A stretch of DNA of 64,000 nucleotides from Bacillus marasmi (GTDB taxonomy: Bacteria; Bacillota; Bacilli; Bacillales; Cytobacillaceae), in contig NZ_LR656176.1 of NCBI RefSeq assembly GCF_902168435.1, positions 1 to 64,000 of the forward strand, written 5' to 3'. How positions within the stretch are numbered: position 1 is the first letter of the stretch; the number at the start of each line of letters is the position of its first letter. The notes under the pieces were generated by a model, which was not told where the DNA came from, made no database searches, and worked only from the letters and a program-made list of their open reading frames with translations. Positions 33,639-42,196 of the stretch are shown one piece after another. The position numbers and the translations under genes are program-made.

Positions 33639-34244
33639 ATGGAGAAAAAGACTGACCTTAGGGTGCTACGAACAAAAAAATTAATAAAAGAAGCCTTCCT
33701 ATCACTTATTGATAAGAAAGGCTTCGAGTCCATTACGATACAGGATATTGCCGATTTGGCTTTTATCAATAGAGCAACTTTTTATTTGCATTACCAGGAC
33801 AAATACGACCTTCTAGATCAAATTTGCGACAGCTATATATTGGAGTTAATCTCTACCATCAAAAATCCCTTTCACCTTATAGATGATGGAATCGACATTA
33901 AGCAAATACAAATAACATTATTAAATGTATTTGAAAATATAGAAAAGAATATTGATTTTTATAAAATCATGATGGGACCAAACGGAAACGCTGATTTCGC
34001 TAACAAGGTAGAAAGTTTTTTATTTGAAAAGTTCACAGCAAACTTTATCACGGTCGTCGGCGATTTAAACAAATTAGAGATCTCTGCAGATTTTCTATTA
34101 AAATATTTATGTTCTGCCTATATCGGTGTAATTAGATGGTGGGTTCTTAAAGACAATCGACATTCCACACAATATATGGCTGAGCATCTGACACAAATCG
34201 TTACGAAAGGCCCGCTTAGTATGATTGGACCTAGAATTGAATAA
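33639..34244 (+). CDS. TetR/AcrR family transcriptional regulator
   Basis: A 201-residue TetR regulator. The N-terminal helix-turn-helix is RTKKLIKEAFLSLIDKKGFESITIQDIADLAFINRATFYLHYQDKYDL (about 11-58; key features are SITIQDIADLA and the RATFYLHY recognition helix). The C-terminal region is a helical ligand domain with WWVLKDNRHS, typical of the TetR_C_8 group often found next to YhgE/Pip-type genes. GGAG lies before the ATG. Divergent placement suggests that it controls itself and the exporter. Confidence 0.93.
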   Translation: MEKKTDLRVLRTKKLIKEAFLSLIDKKGFESITIQDIADLAFINRATFYLHYQDKYDLLDQICDSYILELISTIKNPFHLIDDGIDIKQIQITLLNVFENIEKNIDFYKIMMGPNGNADFANKVESFLFEKFTANFITVVGDLNKLEISADFLLKYLCSAYIGVIRWWVLKDNRHSTQYMAEHLTQIVTKGPLSMIGPRIE

Positions 34245-34276
34245 TGAAAAATGGATTACTGACTGGACACCTTAAA

Positions 34277-35053
34277 TTACATATTAAAATATTGCTTTTT
34301 CAGTTGCTGGAATTGAACATGATCAATCTCGCGCTTGTGCTCTTTTCCATCTATCCGCTCAGTAAATGCAGTCTCGGTCAAAACGATATTACCCCTATCT
34401 GTTACCTTAGTAAGAAGCGGAGCCTTATTAAACGGGGATAATGGACTTTCCACAATAATTTGCTGGACTTCATTTAATACAGTTTCCCCCACAATTGGAT
34501 GCTTTGTATCAAATATGTATCCGCTCCCCCATTCTGTATCCCGTCCTTTGAGCTTTATTTCCATCAAATAATCTCCATCCTCGCTTTTAACCCAGCAAAT
34601 CCTGAACTCACCAGTCTCCGAAGTGACTACCTCACCTGAAAGAGGAACCGGCTTCAAAGGTAAGTTTAATCCGAAGCCACTATCAACTACATAATTTTTA
34701 CCATCATGAGTTAACAAAACAACCACATGAGTTCTCCCCGTCGGACTCCAAGTTTGTGCTGCATGTATATACGTCCGACCACGAATCAACTTCACATCAA
34801 ATCCATTTTCCATTAAAAAATGGTAAAGCATCGTGTTAATTTCATAGCAGACTCCACCTTCATTATTGGACAGAATTTTTTCACTTAAATATTGCTTAGA
34901 AATGACCTTATAGCTTTTACTTAAAATGGCCAAATTTTCAAACGGAATACTTTTAGCGGTTTTTTCAAGAAGAATGTCCAATGAATCAAACGAAATAAAT
35001 TGATCCTCAGGAAAACCAATTCTCAATCGGAAAAGTTTGTTGATATTAGACAT
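34277..35053 (-). CDS. Arylamine N-acetyltransferase (NAT)
   Basis: A 258-residue NAT that transfers an acetyl or acyl group from CoA to aromatic amines, hydroxylamines or hydrazines. The catalytic triad is visible: Cys in GGVCYEIN (about 66-73), His in GRTHVVVL (about 106-113) and Asp in VVDSGFG (about 122-128). The N-terminal RIGFPEDQ and PFENL segments are family-typical. It is convergent with the TetR gene, 32 bases apart, and has no visible operon partner. Physiological substrate is unknown; detoxification is likely. Confidence 0.93.
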   Translation of the reverse strand: MSNINKLFRLRIGFPEDQFISFDSLDILLEKTAKSIPFENLAILSKSYKVISKQYLSEKILSNNEGGVCYEINTMLYHFLMENGFDVKLIRGRTYIHAAQTWSPTGRTHVVVLLTHDGKNYVVDSGFGLNLPLKPVPLSGEVVTSETGEFRICWVKSEDGDYLMEIKLKGRDTEWGSGYIFDTKHPIVGETVLNEVQQIIVESPLSPFNKAPLLTKVTDRGNIVLTETAFTERIDGKEHKREIDHVQFQQLKKQYFNM

Positions 35054-35153
35054 TTGCTGGCTCCTTTATTACTGAATTTATTATGTAAAGTTAGTCAGAA
35101 AAAATTGATATTCATAAGTAAAAATGGCTCAGGAATATTCTGAGCCCTACTAA

Positions 35154-35852
35154 TTATTTTTTTGGGATTTCACATCCGTCGTCATCACAGACTGCTCCGT
35201 CCGCGTTATTCAGAATGGTAATCTCATCCTCTGCGATAATTTTACGCAATGCCTCGATAAACATTTCAGCAGGTTGGGCACCAGTAATGGCGTATTTTTT
35301 ATTTATTAGAAAGAAAGGCACACCCGTAACACCGTATTGTTTAGCAGTTTGCTCATCATGACGAACCACTTCAGACATCTCATCACTCTCGAGCATCTTT
35401 TCCACAGCTTCATGGTCCAAACCAACTTCTACCGCCAATGCAGTTAATGTTTCGTGGTCGCCAATGTGTTTAGATTCAATAAAATGGGCACGTAAAATTC
35501 GTTCTGTCATTTCCTTCATCAAACCGTGTGTATTCGCATACATCGTCAGACGGTGAGCATCGAAGGTGTTAGTTAATATTAATGTATCCATTTGGTAGTC
35601 CAAGCCAATTTCGTTTGCCATTTGGACCAGTCTTTGATTATTTGCCTTTGCTTGCTCAACACTCATTCCATACTTTTTGGCAATTGCTTCATGAATGTTT
35701 TCTTTTATATCTTTCCCAATTGTTGGATCCAATTCGAAGCATCTATAGGTCACCTCAATCGGATGGTCAATTTGCTTAATAGCGTCCTCCAGACGCCTTT
35801 TGCCAATGTAGCAAAATGGTCACGCAAAATCAGTCCACATTTCAATATGCAC
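35154..35852 (-). CDS. DsbA/FrnE-family oxidoreductase with in-frame TGA at the first active-site Cys (candidate selenoprotein)
   Basis: A thioredoxin-fold, DsbA-like protein of the FrnE (YwbO) group. From GTG 35852 (7 bases after AGGGGG) the frame reads VHIEMWTDFA-TGA-PFCYIGKRR and continues without another stop to 35154, 232 residues if TGA is read through. The family has CPFC here, so TGA (35822-35820) replaces the nucleophilic Cys, the position where selenocysteine occurs in redox selenoproteins (U-P-F-C). Later family features are intact: FELDP, GVTGVPFFLINKKYAITGAQP. A GC-rich hairpin follows the TGA. A conventional reading would give only 199 residues from 35753, without the active site. 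Alternatives: a Cys-to-stop mutation or a base error. Confidence 0.75.
35782..35796 (-). promoter_or_regulatory. SECIS-like hairpin after the TGA
   Basis: GCGTC-TGGAG-GACGC on the minus strand forms a 5-pair stem with a 5-base loop whose second and third bases are G. The loop starts 29 bases after the in-frame TGA, within the range I recall for bacterial SECIS elements (about 16-37), which want a G at the first or second loop position. A second small stem (TTTTGC with GCAAAA) lies between. The codons here also encode a conserved protein stretch, so chance pairing is possible. Confidence 0.45.
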
Positions 35853-36065
35853 AAGTATACCCCCTAGTCGTTATTCTTATATAGTATAGGGGGAACACTG
35901 AAAATTTACACGTGATTTGACTTGAAAAGAAATCCACATACCTTTCTGTGCTTAATCATTAATAACACCCCAAACATTGCTAAAATGGTAAAATACTAAC
36001 ACTAGAAAATTGGGAGGCAATAATGAACCATTTATTAATGTTGATTGAACAGAAATAGGGGAGTT

Positions 36066-36650
36066 TTAATTATCTTTTTTTATGGATGAAACTAAAATAA
36101 CAAGTCCACCTTTTTCGCCATGATCCCACATTTTGACCCATGGATTTGTATCTTTCGGAAGGTAAAAAACTCTCTGTTCTAATGGTTGAATTGGCGCCAT
36201 ATCACATTTTGTGCCATGAGTTTCTGTAGCAGGATGAATAATCACTTTTCTATTAGTATCATTGATATAGACGAATTTTGTCGTTACTCCCTCTAATAGA
36301 TTTACTCTCTGTTCGAGATGTTTTATCTTTTCCTGGTGCTCTATTAGTTGGTCCCTTAATTCTTCATAAGCACTATTGTTAGAACGATTTGTTGATGGCT
36401 GCCGTCTCAAATCTGTTCCATCAGGATAAGAGAATACAATTTTCATGTTCTTTTCCATGACATTCTCCACAGTTTCAGAAATCAAGGTTAAATATCGTTC
36501 TTCTAACCAATCAGCTTGAAATTCATTTTGTGTTTTAACAATTAATTCATCGTCACTTAGTTCAGCTGATGTATTTTTAAGCCAAGTCTCAAAACTTGGT
36601 CTACCAATTTTTTGTTTAATTTGATCTAAAACTTCATTCCATTGTTCCAT
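36066..36650 (-). CDS. Stand-alone DnaA N-terminal-domain protein
   Basis: A 194-residue protein. Residues 1-70 match the DnaA domain I fold: a start WNEVLDQIKQKIGRPSFETWLKNT, then VKTQNEFQADWLEERYLTLI. In DnaA this domain mediates self-assembly and helicase or SirA contacts. A linker (about 80-92) and a short coiled coil (about 93-120, YEELRDQLIEHQEKIKHLEQR region) follow, then an unassigned beta-rich C-terminal domain (about 122-194). There is no AAA+ or DNA-binding domain. It could modulate DnaA or be a separate factor using the same interaction fold. Monocistronic. Confidence 0.75.
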   Translation of the reverse strand: MEQWNEVLDQIKQKIGRPSFETWLKNTSAELSDDELIVKTQNEFQADWLEERYLTLISETVENVMEKNMKIVFSYPDGTDLRRQPSTNRSNNSAYEELRDQLIEHQEKIKHLEQRVNLLEGVTTKFVYINDTNRKVIIHPATETHGTKCDMAPIQPLEQRVFYLPKDTNPWVKMWDHGEKGGLVILVSSIKKDN

Positions 36651-36880
36651 TTGAATAAATCCCCTTATTTTTCAATTTCAATTTTATCCAACGGCCATTA
36701 TAGATATCACTATTTATATTAGATCATCGCAGTATAATCAATTACCTGTCTCCTATTTTCCCTCTCCTTCCAATCAATATAAATACTATTTCCCCAACAG
36801 ACACGCATAAACATTTACCGTCAATTGATTGACCATTTTACGTCAATATTCATTTTGTTTATCAAAATGGTCTACGAAAA

Positions 36881-36906
36881 GGAGATGCTAATACCTCAGC
36901 ATCCCC
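36881..36906 (-). terminator. Terminator after the YdbC-type gene
   Basis: GGAGATGCT and AGCATCCCC pair (one mismatch). On the minus strand the stem is followed by TTTTCG. It lies 17 bases past the stop. Confidence 0.7.
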
Positions 36907-36922
36907 TTTACCATTCTTAACA

Positions 36923-37138
36923 TTAATGTTGGTTGAGTAATTCCACTAACTTTTCTATTTCATCCTTTGTTAAGGTTACACCCTTACCCATTTTTTCATG
37001 ATTTTCGGACCACTCTCGTAAATCGTACTTTGGTTCTCGACCGTTCCAGCTCACTAAGTTTAGTTCTTTTTGCCATCCCTTTGCTGATACTGAAAGGACC
37101 CCAATTTCTTGAACAATTTCATATTTTATATCTGCCAT
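36923..37138 (-). CDS. YdbC/PC4-family single-stranded DNA-binding protein
   Basis: A 71-residue protein of the YdbC family, structurally related to the eukaryotic coactivator PC4. The pattern is IKYEIVQEIGVLS, WQKELNLVSWNGREPKYDLREWS, GKGVTLTKDEIEKLVELL: a four-stranded curved sheet followed by one helix. It binds single-stranded DNA as a dimer. AGGGG precedes the ATG. It stands alone with its own terminator. Confidence 0.88.
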   Translation of the reverse strand: MADIKYEIVQEIGVLSVSAKGWQKELNLVSWNGREPKYDLREWSENHEKMGKGVTLTKDEIEKLVELLNQH

Positions 37139-37392
37139 GATAATAACCCCTATTCTTAGTTTTTTATCAATTTAAGCTAACTAACATTCTAAATTCTGTA
37201 TGATTCCTCATCCCTTAAATTTCCTATTTAGTGTATCACTAAACACACTTGGAAATCATTAATCAAGAACAAGAAAAGAGAGTCCACTTTATCCCCGTAT
37301 AGAAAAATTTATCGGAACAACCGATAAGTACGTATCATCACATCCTTTATGCTATAATTTTGATGGAGAAAAAAATATAGAGGTGACCATTC

Positions 37393-37863
37393 TTGGCAAT
37401 ACATGTTGTACTATATCAACCTGATATTCCAGCTAATACTGGAAATATTGCACTTACTTGTGCCGCTACAGGGACAGCCCTGCATCTAATCCGACCACTT
37501 GGCTTTTCAACAGATCCAGAAATGTTAAAGCGAGCAGGTATTGATTTCTGGGATTCTGTTAATATAACGTATTATGATTCATTGGATGACTTCTTTTTAA
37601 AAAATCAAGGTGAGTTTTACTATATTGAAACCTTTGGTGAAACGACGCATTCAGCTTTTGATTTTAGTGATGTCTCAAAGGAACATTATTTTATGTTTGG
37701 AAAAGAAACAACGGGGTTACCAATGGATTTACTAGAAGAAAATAAAGACCACTTTTTGAGAATACCTATGAGTGAGAATGTTCGTTCCCTCAACCTTTCG
37801 AGTACGGCTGCCATTCTAGTATATGAGGCGTTGCGCCAGCAAGGATTTCCCAATTTAAAATAA
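37393..37863 (+). CDS. trmL: tRNA (cytidine(34)-2'-O)-methyltransferase TrmL
   Basis: A 156-residue SPOUT methyltransferase that methylates the ribose at position 34 of tRNA-Leu isoacceptors. Hallmarks: VVLYQPDIPANTGNIALTC at the start, IRPLGFS, the knot motif FGKETTGLP (about 97-105), and IPMSENVRSLNLSSTAAILVYEALRQ at the end. The length is typical. The start is a TTG 7 bases after AGAGGTG, preceded by a TATAAT box at 37353-37358. A strong terminator follows. Confidence 0.95.
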   Translation: MAIHVVLYQPDIPANTGNIALTCAATGTALHLIRPLGFSTDPEMLKRAGIDFWDSVNITYYDSLDDFFLKNQGEFYYIETFGETTHSAFDFSDVSKEHYFMFGKETTGLPMDLLEENKDHFLRIPMSENVRSLNLSSTAAILVYEALRQQGFPNLK

Positions 37864-37887
37864 AAAATCTTCCGCTTGGAAGATTTT
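37864..37887 (+). terminator. Terminator after trmL
   Basis: AAAATCTTCC-GCTT-GGAAGATTTT followed by TTT; a textbook stem with a 4-base loop, starting at the trmL stop codon. Confidence 0.93.
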
Positions 37888-37926
37888 TTTCTGTTTATAT
37901 CCATAATTCCTCTGTTAATGGTAATT

Positions 37927-38439
37927 CTAATTTCTACTTTTCTTTACTTTTCCAAATGGCTTTAAATACGTAATAAAGGTCATAAAAGCCAAACATAAAA
38001 GATTAAAACTAGATGTAATGACGATTGATGTCCAAGTCGATTGGAACTGTTCGTTCTGTAAAGCCAAAAATCCGATATCTTCTATTATTACCCCTAATCC
38101 AGCAGTCCATTTATTTAAAAAGAAGATTCCAATCAAAATCGTTATTATCGTTAATACCAATTTGATAATTATCCAGTAATGCTTACTTAGCCCCCACTGT
38201 GTCCATACAGATAACAAAATACCTGAAATTAATGAAAGTAAGGCAGGATATTTGAGTAAGTTTTCATCGATTACTTCCATGCTTGCCATAGTATATAATA
38301 GCTGTTCGCCATTGGCTCCATTTGGCAAATAGAAGGCAAGGCAGAGCATTCCAAGTGTTCCGCCAATCCAAGCTGCAACAGATAAAACATGAATTGCTAC
38401 AAGTATGCTTTTTTTCCTTTGATTGAGTCGATATGCCAT
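37927..38439 (-). CDS. DUF2269-like integral membrane protein
   Basis: A 170-residue protein with four membrane segments. The first (about 15-35, VAIHVLSVAAWIGGTLGML) contains the His and Trp-Ile-Gly-Gly pattern of DUF2269/CopD-like proteins; others lie near 60-75, 85-105 and 140-160. Such proteins may bind haem through the His, but activity is unknown. I use the ATG at 38439, 9 bases after GGGAGGA; an ATG 11 codons upstream lacks a good site. It is divergent from a two-component system, so both may share a regulated intergenic region. Confidence 0.7.
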   Translation of the reverse strand: MAYRLNQRKKSILVAIHVLSVAAWIGGTLGMLCLAFYLPNGANGEQLLYTMASMEVIDENLLKYPALLSLISGILLSVWTQWGLSKHYWIIIKLVLTIITILIGIFFLNKWTAGLGVIIEDIGFLALQNEQFQSTWTSIVITSSFNLLCLAFMTFITYLKPFGKVKKSRN

Positions 38440-38607
38440 AAAGGTTATTCCTCCCGTTTCTTTTGTTGTCATATTAGGTACGTTCTAAGATTAACAAAGA
38501 AATGTTGTGAACTTGTTGCAGTCATATACGGTTTCAGTGAAATTTTTATGATTAGATAAATCGTAGTGTATAATGTGGAAAAAGCTGAAATAAAAGGAGA
38601 AAGATTC

Positions 38608-39297
38608 ATGGCCGAAAAGATTCTTTTAGTTGATGACGAGGCAAAGGTTCTAGATTTTATGGGTTCATTTCTAATAAATGAGGGCTTTGAAATCTCCACC
38701 GCACAATCAGGCAGTGAAGCTCTATCTATGATTAAAGAAGTCAATCCTGCCTTGGTTGTCCTTGATTGGATGATGCCACAAATGAACGGATTGGATGTTT
38801 GCCGCGAAATTCGAAAGACGAGTAAAGTAGGCATCATAATGGTTACAGCTAAATCTGATGAAATGGACAAGATTGTGGGGCTTGAAGTGGGTGCTGATGA
38901 TTATATTACAAAGCCCTTTTCTTTACGCGAGCTATTAGCCCGCATTCGGTGCGTGCTTCGCAGAGTGGGAGACAACTCTGCCGCATCTAATGACACAATT
39001 GAGCGAGGCGAGATTACAATATCAGTTCCGCAATATCGGGTTTGGAAAAACGGCGAGGAAATTACCATGACACCAACCGAATTCAAGCTTTTATTAACCC
39101 TTGCTGAAAAACCTGGAGTCGTTTATAGCAGGCTACAGTTATTAAAAGCTGCACTAGAGGATGAGCTATTAAATGTTGAGCGCACAGTTGATGCCCATAT
39201 CAGCAGATTACGGAAGAAAATCGAGGATGATCCAGCTAATCCAAAATACATTCATACCGTATATGGATTTGGCTATCGATTCGGTGAACAAATATGA
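38608..39297 (+). CDS. OmpR/PhoB-family response regulator
   Basis: A 229-residue regulator. The receiver has VDDEAKV (acidic pocket), phospho-acceptor Asp in LVVLDWMMPQMNG, and KPFS. The C-terminal winged helix contains TPTEFKLLLTLAEKPG, VDAHISRLRKKI and YGFGYRF. The ATG at 38608 follows AAAGGAG. Its stop overlaps the start of the downstream kinase (ATGA), a classic coupled pair. No ABC or membrane target is adjacent apart from the divergent membrane protein, so the signal is unknown. Confidence 0.94.
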   Translation: MAEKILLVDDEAKVLDFMGSFLINEGFEISTAQSGSEALSMIKEVNPALVVLDWMMPQMNGLDVCREIRKTSKVGIIMVTAKSDEMDKIVGLEVGADDYITKPFSLRELLARIRCVLRRVGDNSAASNDTIERGEITISVPQYRVWKNGEEITMTPTEFKLLLTLAEKPGVVYSRLQLLKAALEDELLNVERTVDAHISRLRKKIEDDPANPKYIHTVYGFGYRFGEQI

Positions 39298-40625
39298 GTT
39301 TTCACCGAAAGATTTTCCTTGCATTATCCTTTACAATTGTAGGAATTAGTACTGTCTTTATTTTACTAAATTATTTAATCGTAAAAAACACAATTGAAAT
39401 AGGCATCCAAGAGACCAGAGGGAATGAAATGGAATTTCTTTCTAAGGAACTAACTGACTTTTATATCGACAATCATCACTCGTGGAATCAACTTGAACAA
39501 ATAAACATTTTAAAAAAGGTTAATCAAGAAAGGTCGGAAATACTAGTTCTTGATCGTGAAAATCGAATTGTTTATCAAAAAGGTTCCTCACCACATCAAT
39601 TAGTGCGTCATTTAGGAATCAATCGTGAATTAATAGTTGAAAACGATGTCGTTGGTGAATTCTATTATTATGACCCCGAGGTTGCAAATTTCACGAAAAT
39701 CATGATTGGTATCCCAATATCAGTTGTATTTTTACTGCTTATTAGTGGTTCCGTTCTTATTTTGATCTCACTTCTTATGGCATATCGATTATCAAAATGG
39801 CTCGCTTCTCCCTTGCAACGACTATTGCCTGCCATTGACAGACTAGGAAAAGGAGAACTTGGCATACAAGTTGCGTCAACGACAAAGGATGAATATGGTA
39901 AAATTGCTGAAGCCTTTAATCATATGTCAAAGGAATTGGAGCATGCGGAAACAGTCCGAAGAAATCTTACCGCAGATGTTGCCCATGAGCTTAGAACCCC
40001 CTTGACTATTGTCAGTGGTCATTTAGATTCTATACAGCAACAAGGAAAAATGATTAAACCCGAGGAACTTTTGCCTTTACAAGATGAATTAATTAGACTA
40101 AATCAGTTAGTGGAAGATTTAAGAGTCTTGTCTTTAGCTGAAGCTGGAAAATTAACATTGCATTTAACTCCAACAGATATATTTGAACTATCATCTCAAC
40201 TCCTATTAGCGTTGGAGCCTTTGGCTGAAGAAAATAATATCCTATTGAAACTAGATAAACAAACTGAAGAAACCGTCCTAAATATTGATCGTAATCGCAT
40301 AAAACAAGTTTTATTAAATTTGCTCATGAATGCCTTACGATATACTCCTGAAGATGGTCACGTATATTTAAGACTATTGAAGGTAAAGACAAAATGTTTA
40401 ACCATTATTGTTGAAGATACCGGAGCAGGGATAACTCCTGAACATCTGCCACACCTATTTGATCGCTTCTATCGTACCGATGATGCTCGTTCTAGAGACA
40501 GTGGTGGTACTGGTCTAGGTCTCGCCATTGCAAAACAATATGTGCTCTCTCACGGTGGTAATATTGATGTCGAAAGTAAATTAAATGAAGGAACTCGTTT
40601 TGTCATTGAGTTGCCGTTAGCATAA
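39294..40625 (+). CDS. Sensor histidine kinase, partner of the upstream regulator
   Basis: A 443-residue kinase with two membrane helices (about 8-30 and 140-167) enclosing an extracellular sensor of about 110 residues. A HAMP domain follows (about 168-220), then DVAHELRTPLTIVSGHLD (H-box), NLLMNALRYTPEDG (N-box), DTGAGITPEHL and GGTGLGLAIAK. It autophosphorylates and passes phosphate to the regulator just upstream, with which it overlaps by 4 bases. The stimulus is not apparent. Confidence 0.93.
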   Translation: MSFHRKIFLALSFTIVGISTVFILLNYLIVKNTIEIGIQETRGNEMEFLSKELTDFYIDNHHSWNQLEQINILKKVNQERSEILVLDRENRIVYQKGSSPHQLVRHLGINRELIVENDVVGEFYYYDPEVANFTKIMIGIPISVVFLLLISGSVLILISLLMAYRLSKWLASPLQRLLPAIDRLGKGELGIQVASTTKDEYGKIAEAFNHMSKELEHAETVRRNLTADVAHELRTPLTIVSGHLDSIQQQGKMIKPEELLPLQDELIRLNQLVEDLRVLSLAEAGKLTLHLTPTDIFELSSQLLLALEPLAEENNILLKLDKQTEETVLNIDRNRIKQVLLNLLMNALRYTPEDGHVYLRLLKVKTKCLTIIVEDTGAGITPEHLPHLFDRFYRTDDARSRDSGGTGLGLAIAKQYVLSHGGNIDVESKLNEGTRFVIELPLA

Positions 40626-40669
40626 ACCTTCAATATTATCAGAGTTCTCTATATAATAATGTAAAATCA

Positions 40670-40710
40670 AAACACTCACGTATGTTTATAAAACTAGTTC
40701 GTGAGTGTTT
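40670..40710. terminator. Bidirectional terminator between kinase and serine-hydrolase genes
   Basis: AAACACTCACG and CGTGAGTGTTT form an 11-base stem around a 19-base loop between two convergent genes. Confidence 0.8.
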
Positions 40711-40736
40711 GTCTAATGAAAATTCCCTTTCCATCG

Positions 40737-42176
40737 TCAATTTCTTATTCGATAGTAGGACCTCAAAATTGAAAGAGCCAAACCAACGATGAACATGATT
40801 GCAAATAAAATCATCGCAGCAGGATAAAGTCCAAACGCATCAATAATAGTTGAACTGTTGTTTTGTAACGTTGGAACGATAAAAAACAGCCATCCAATCA
40901 ATAAAACAGGAAGCAATTGAGGGATTAATCGAAGGAAAAATCTCCACGTAGGATGTTGTTTTCTCTTTTTCGACCACTCTTTACTTTTCACAACCCCCTT
41001 GATTCCCAAGATCAAATATACTATCGTAATAAAGCCAAGGGATAAGTCGAGTATCATCGGTACAGAAGCTTTTATTTCAGGTTCGTTTCCCTCTGTCAAT
41101 TGGATTATCCCTGAACTAATCTCATAGGCATGTTTCAATGTAGGAGTAAAGCTATTAAGTAAAACGGAAACTGCATAGCCACTACTTGGGACAATGTCTT
41201 GTTGAGTTTGATACGTTGATAAGTCACCACTATGTGACTTGCGTGCCGGGTTAACGTTTGGGGAACTTAACTGCCAGCCAAGTCCATATTTTTCACTTCC
41301 AGGCTGAGGTGAATAGGACTCTTCCAATAGTTCTTTTGATAGTAATGCTTCACCTTTTTTATTTTTTCCATCGTTCGTGTGCATTGAGAGCCATTTGCCC
41401 ATGTCAGATGCTGTTGTTACAACTCCTCCTGCCCCCGCAAACATTTGTTCAAGCTCCGTCCATGGAATGGCTGTACCATATGCCGTTACATATCCTTTTG
41501 GTAGACCTTGTACAGGATCCCCAGTGTTGATGGCTGTAAGGGAGTCATTCATCTCAAGTGGAGAGAATATCTTTTGCTTAAGAAAATCAGAAAATTCGAT
41601 ACCGCTCACTTTTTCTACTAAGAAGGCTAACATCCAGTAATTCGGATTACTATAAGCAAATTTTTCTCCAGGTTGTGACTGAAGTTGCCAATCTTGTAAA
41701 CGCTCTACCCCTGCTTTTATAGTATTCGCTGGAGCTACAATAATTGGACTTGGTATCCCTGAAGTGTGACTTAGCAGTTGCCGTACAGTAACTTCTTTCC
41801 ATCTAGAATCATCCAGTTTGATCTCTGGTAAATATTTCGCAACTGGGTCATCCAATTTAATTTTCCCTTGATCCACCAATTGTAAAACGGCAAAAGCCGT
41901 AAAAGATTTGGATGCAGAAGCGATTCTCATTAACGACTTTTCAGTGATCGGTTTTCCTTCAGCATCATGTCCATATCCTTTTTCATAAACTAGTTTACCA
42001 TCTTTCACAACCACAATAGCTGCACCAGGTAAACGATTTTTCTTAATATATTTACTAACGAATTCATCAATATCATTTGTATTCAACGGTCCAGCAGCTT
42101 GAATTGATGAAGGGGTAATCCATAGGCTCCATATTAATATGGTTATTAGAAAAATAAATCCGAGTTTCTTGTACAT
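40737..42176 (-). CDS. Serine hydrolase of the beta-lactamase/PBP class C fold, membrane-bound
   Basis: A 479-residue protein. A signal peptide or anchor (about 5-27) is followed by a class-C beta-lactamase-like domain (about 35-345) with the SxxK nucleophile motif SASKSF and the second motif YSNPNYW. The C-terminal third has about three membrane segments. Family members are esterases, D-amino-acid peptidases or penicillin-recognising proteins. I use ATG 42176, 8 bases after GGAG; an in-frame TTG lies 2 codons upstream. It is the last gene of an operon with a response regulator, ABC transporter and kinase, which suggests a role in cell-wall or antimicrobial-peptide response. Confidence 0.88.
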   Translation of the reverse strand: MYKKLGFIFLITILIWSLWITPSSIQAAGPLNTNDIDEFVSKYIKKNRLPGAAIVVVKDGKLVYEKGYGHDAEGKPITEKSLMRIASASKSFTAFAVLQLVDQGKIKLDDPVAKYLPEIKLDDSRWKEVTVRQLLSHTSGIPSPIIVAPANTIKAGVERLQDWQLQSQPGEKFAYSNPNYWMLAFLVEKVSGIEFSDFLKQKIFSPLEMNDSLTAINTGDPVQGLPKGYVTAYGTAIPWTELEQMFAGAGGVVTTASDMGKWLSMHTNDGKNKKGEALLSKELLEESYSPQPGSEKYGLGWQLSSPNVNPARKSHSGDLSTYQTQQDIVPSSGYAVSVLLNSFTPTLKHAYEISSGIIQLTEGNEPEIKASVPMILDLSLGFITIVYLILGIKGVVKSKEWSKKRKQHPTWRFFLRLIPQLLPVLLIGWLFFIVPTLQNNSSTIIDAFGLYPAAMILFAIMFIVGLALSILRSYYRIRN

Positions 42177-42196
42177 TGACAATTCTCCATTCTAAC

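Noticed and set aside
35154-35852. Frameshift in the DsbA/FrnE gene
   Set aside because: Conserved residues on both sides of the TGA are in the same frame, so no insertion or deletion is needed. Only a codon-level explanation (Sec, mutation or base error) remains.
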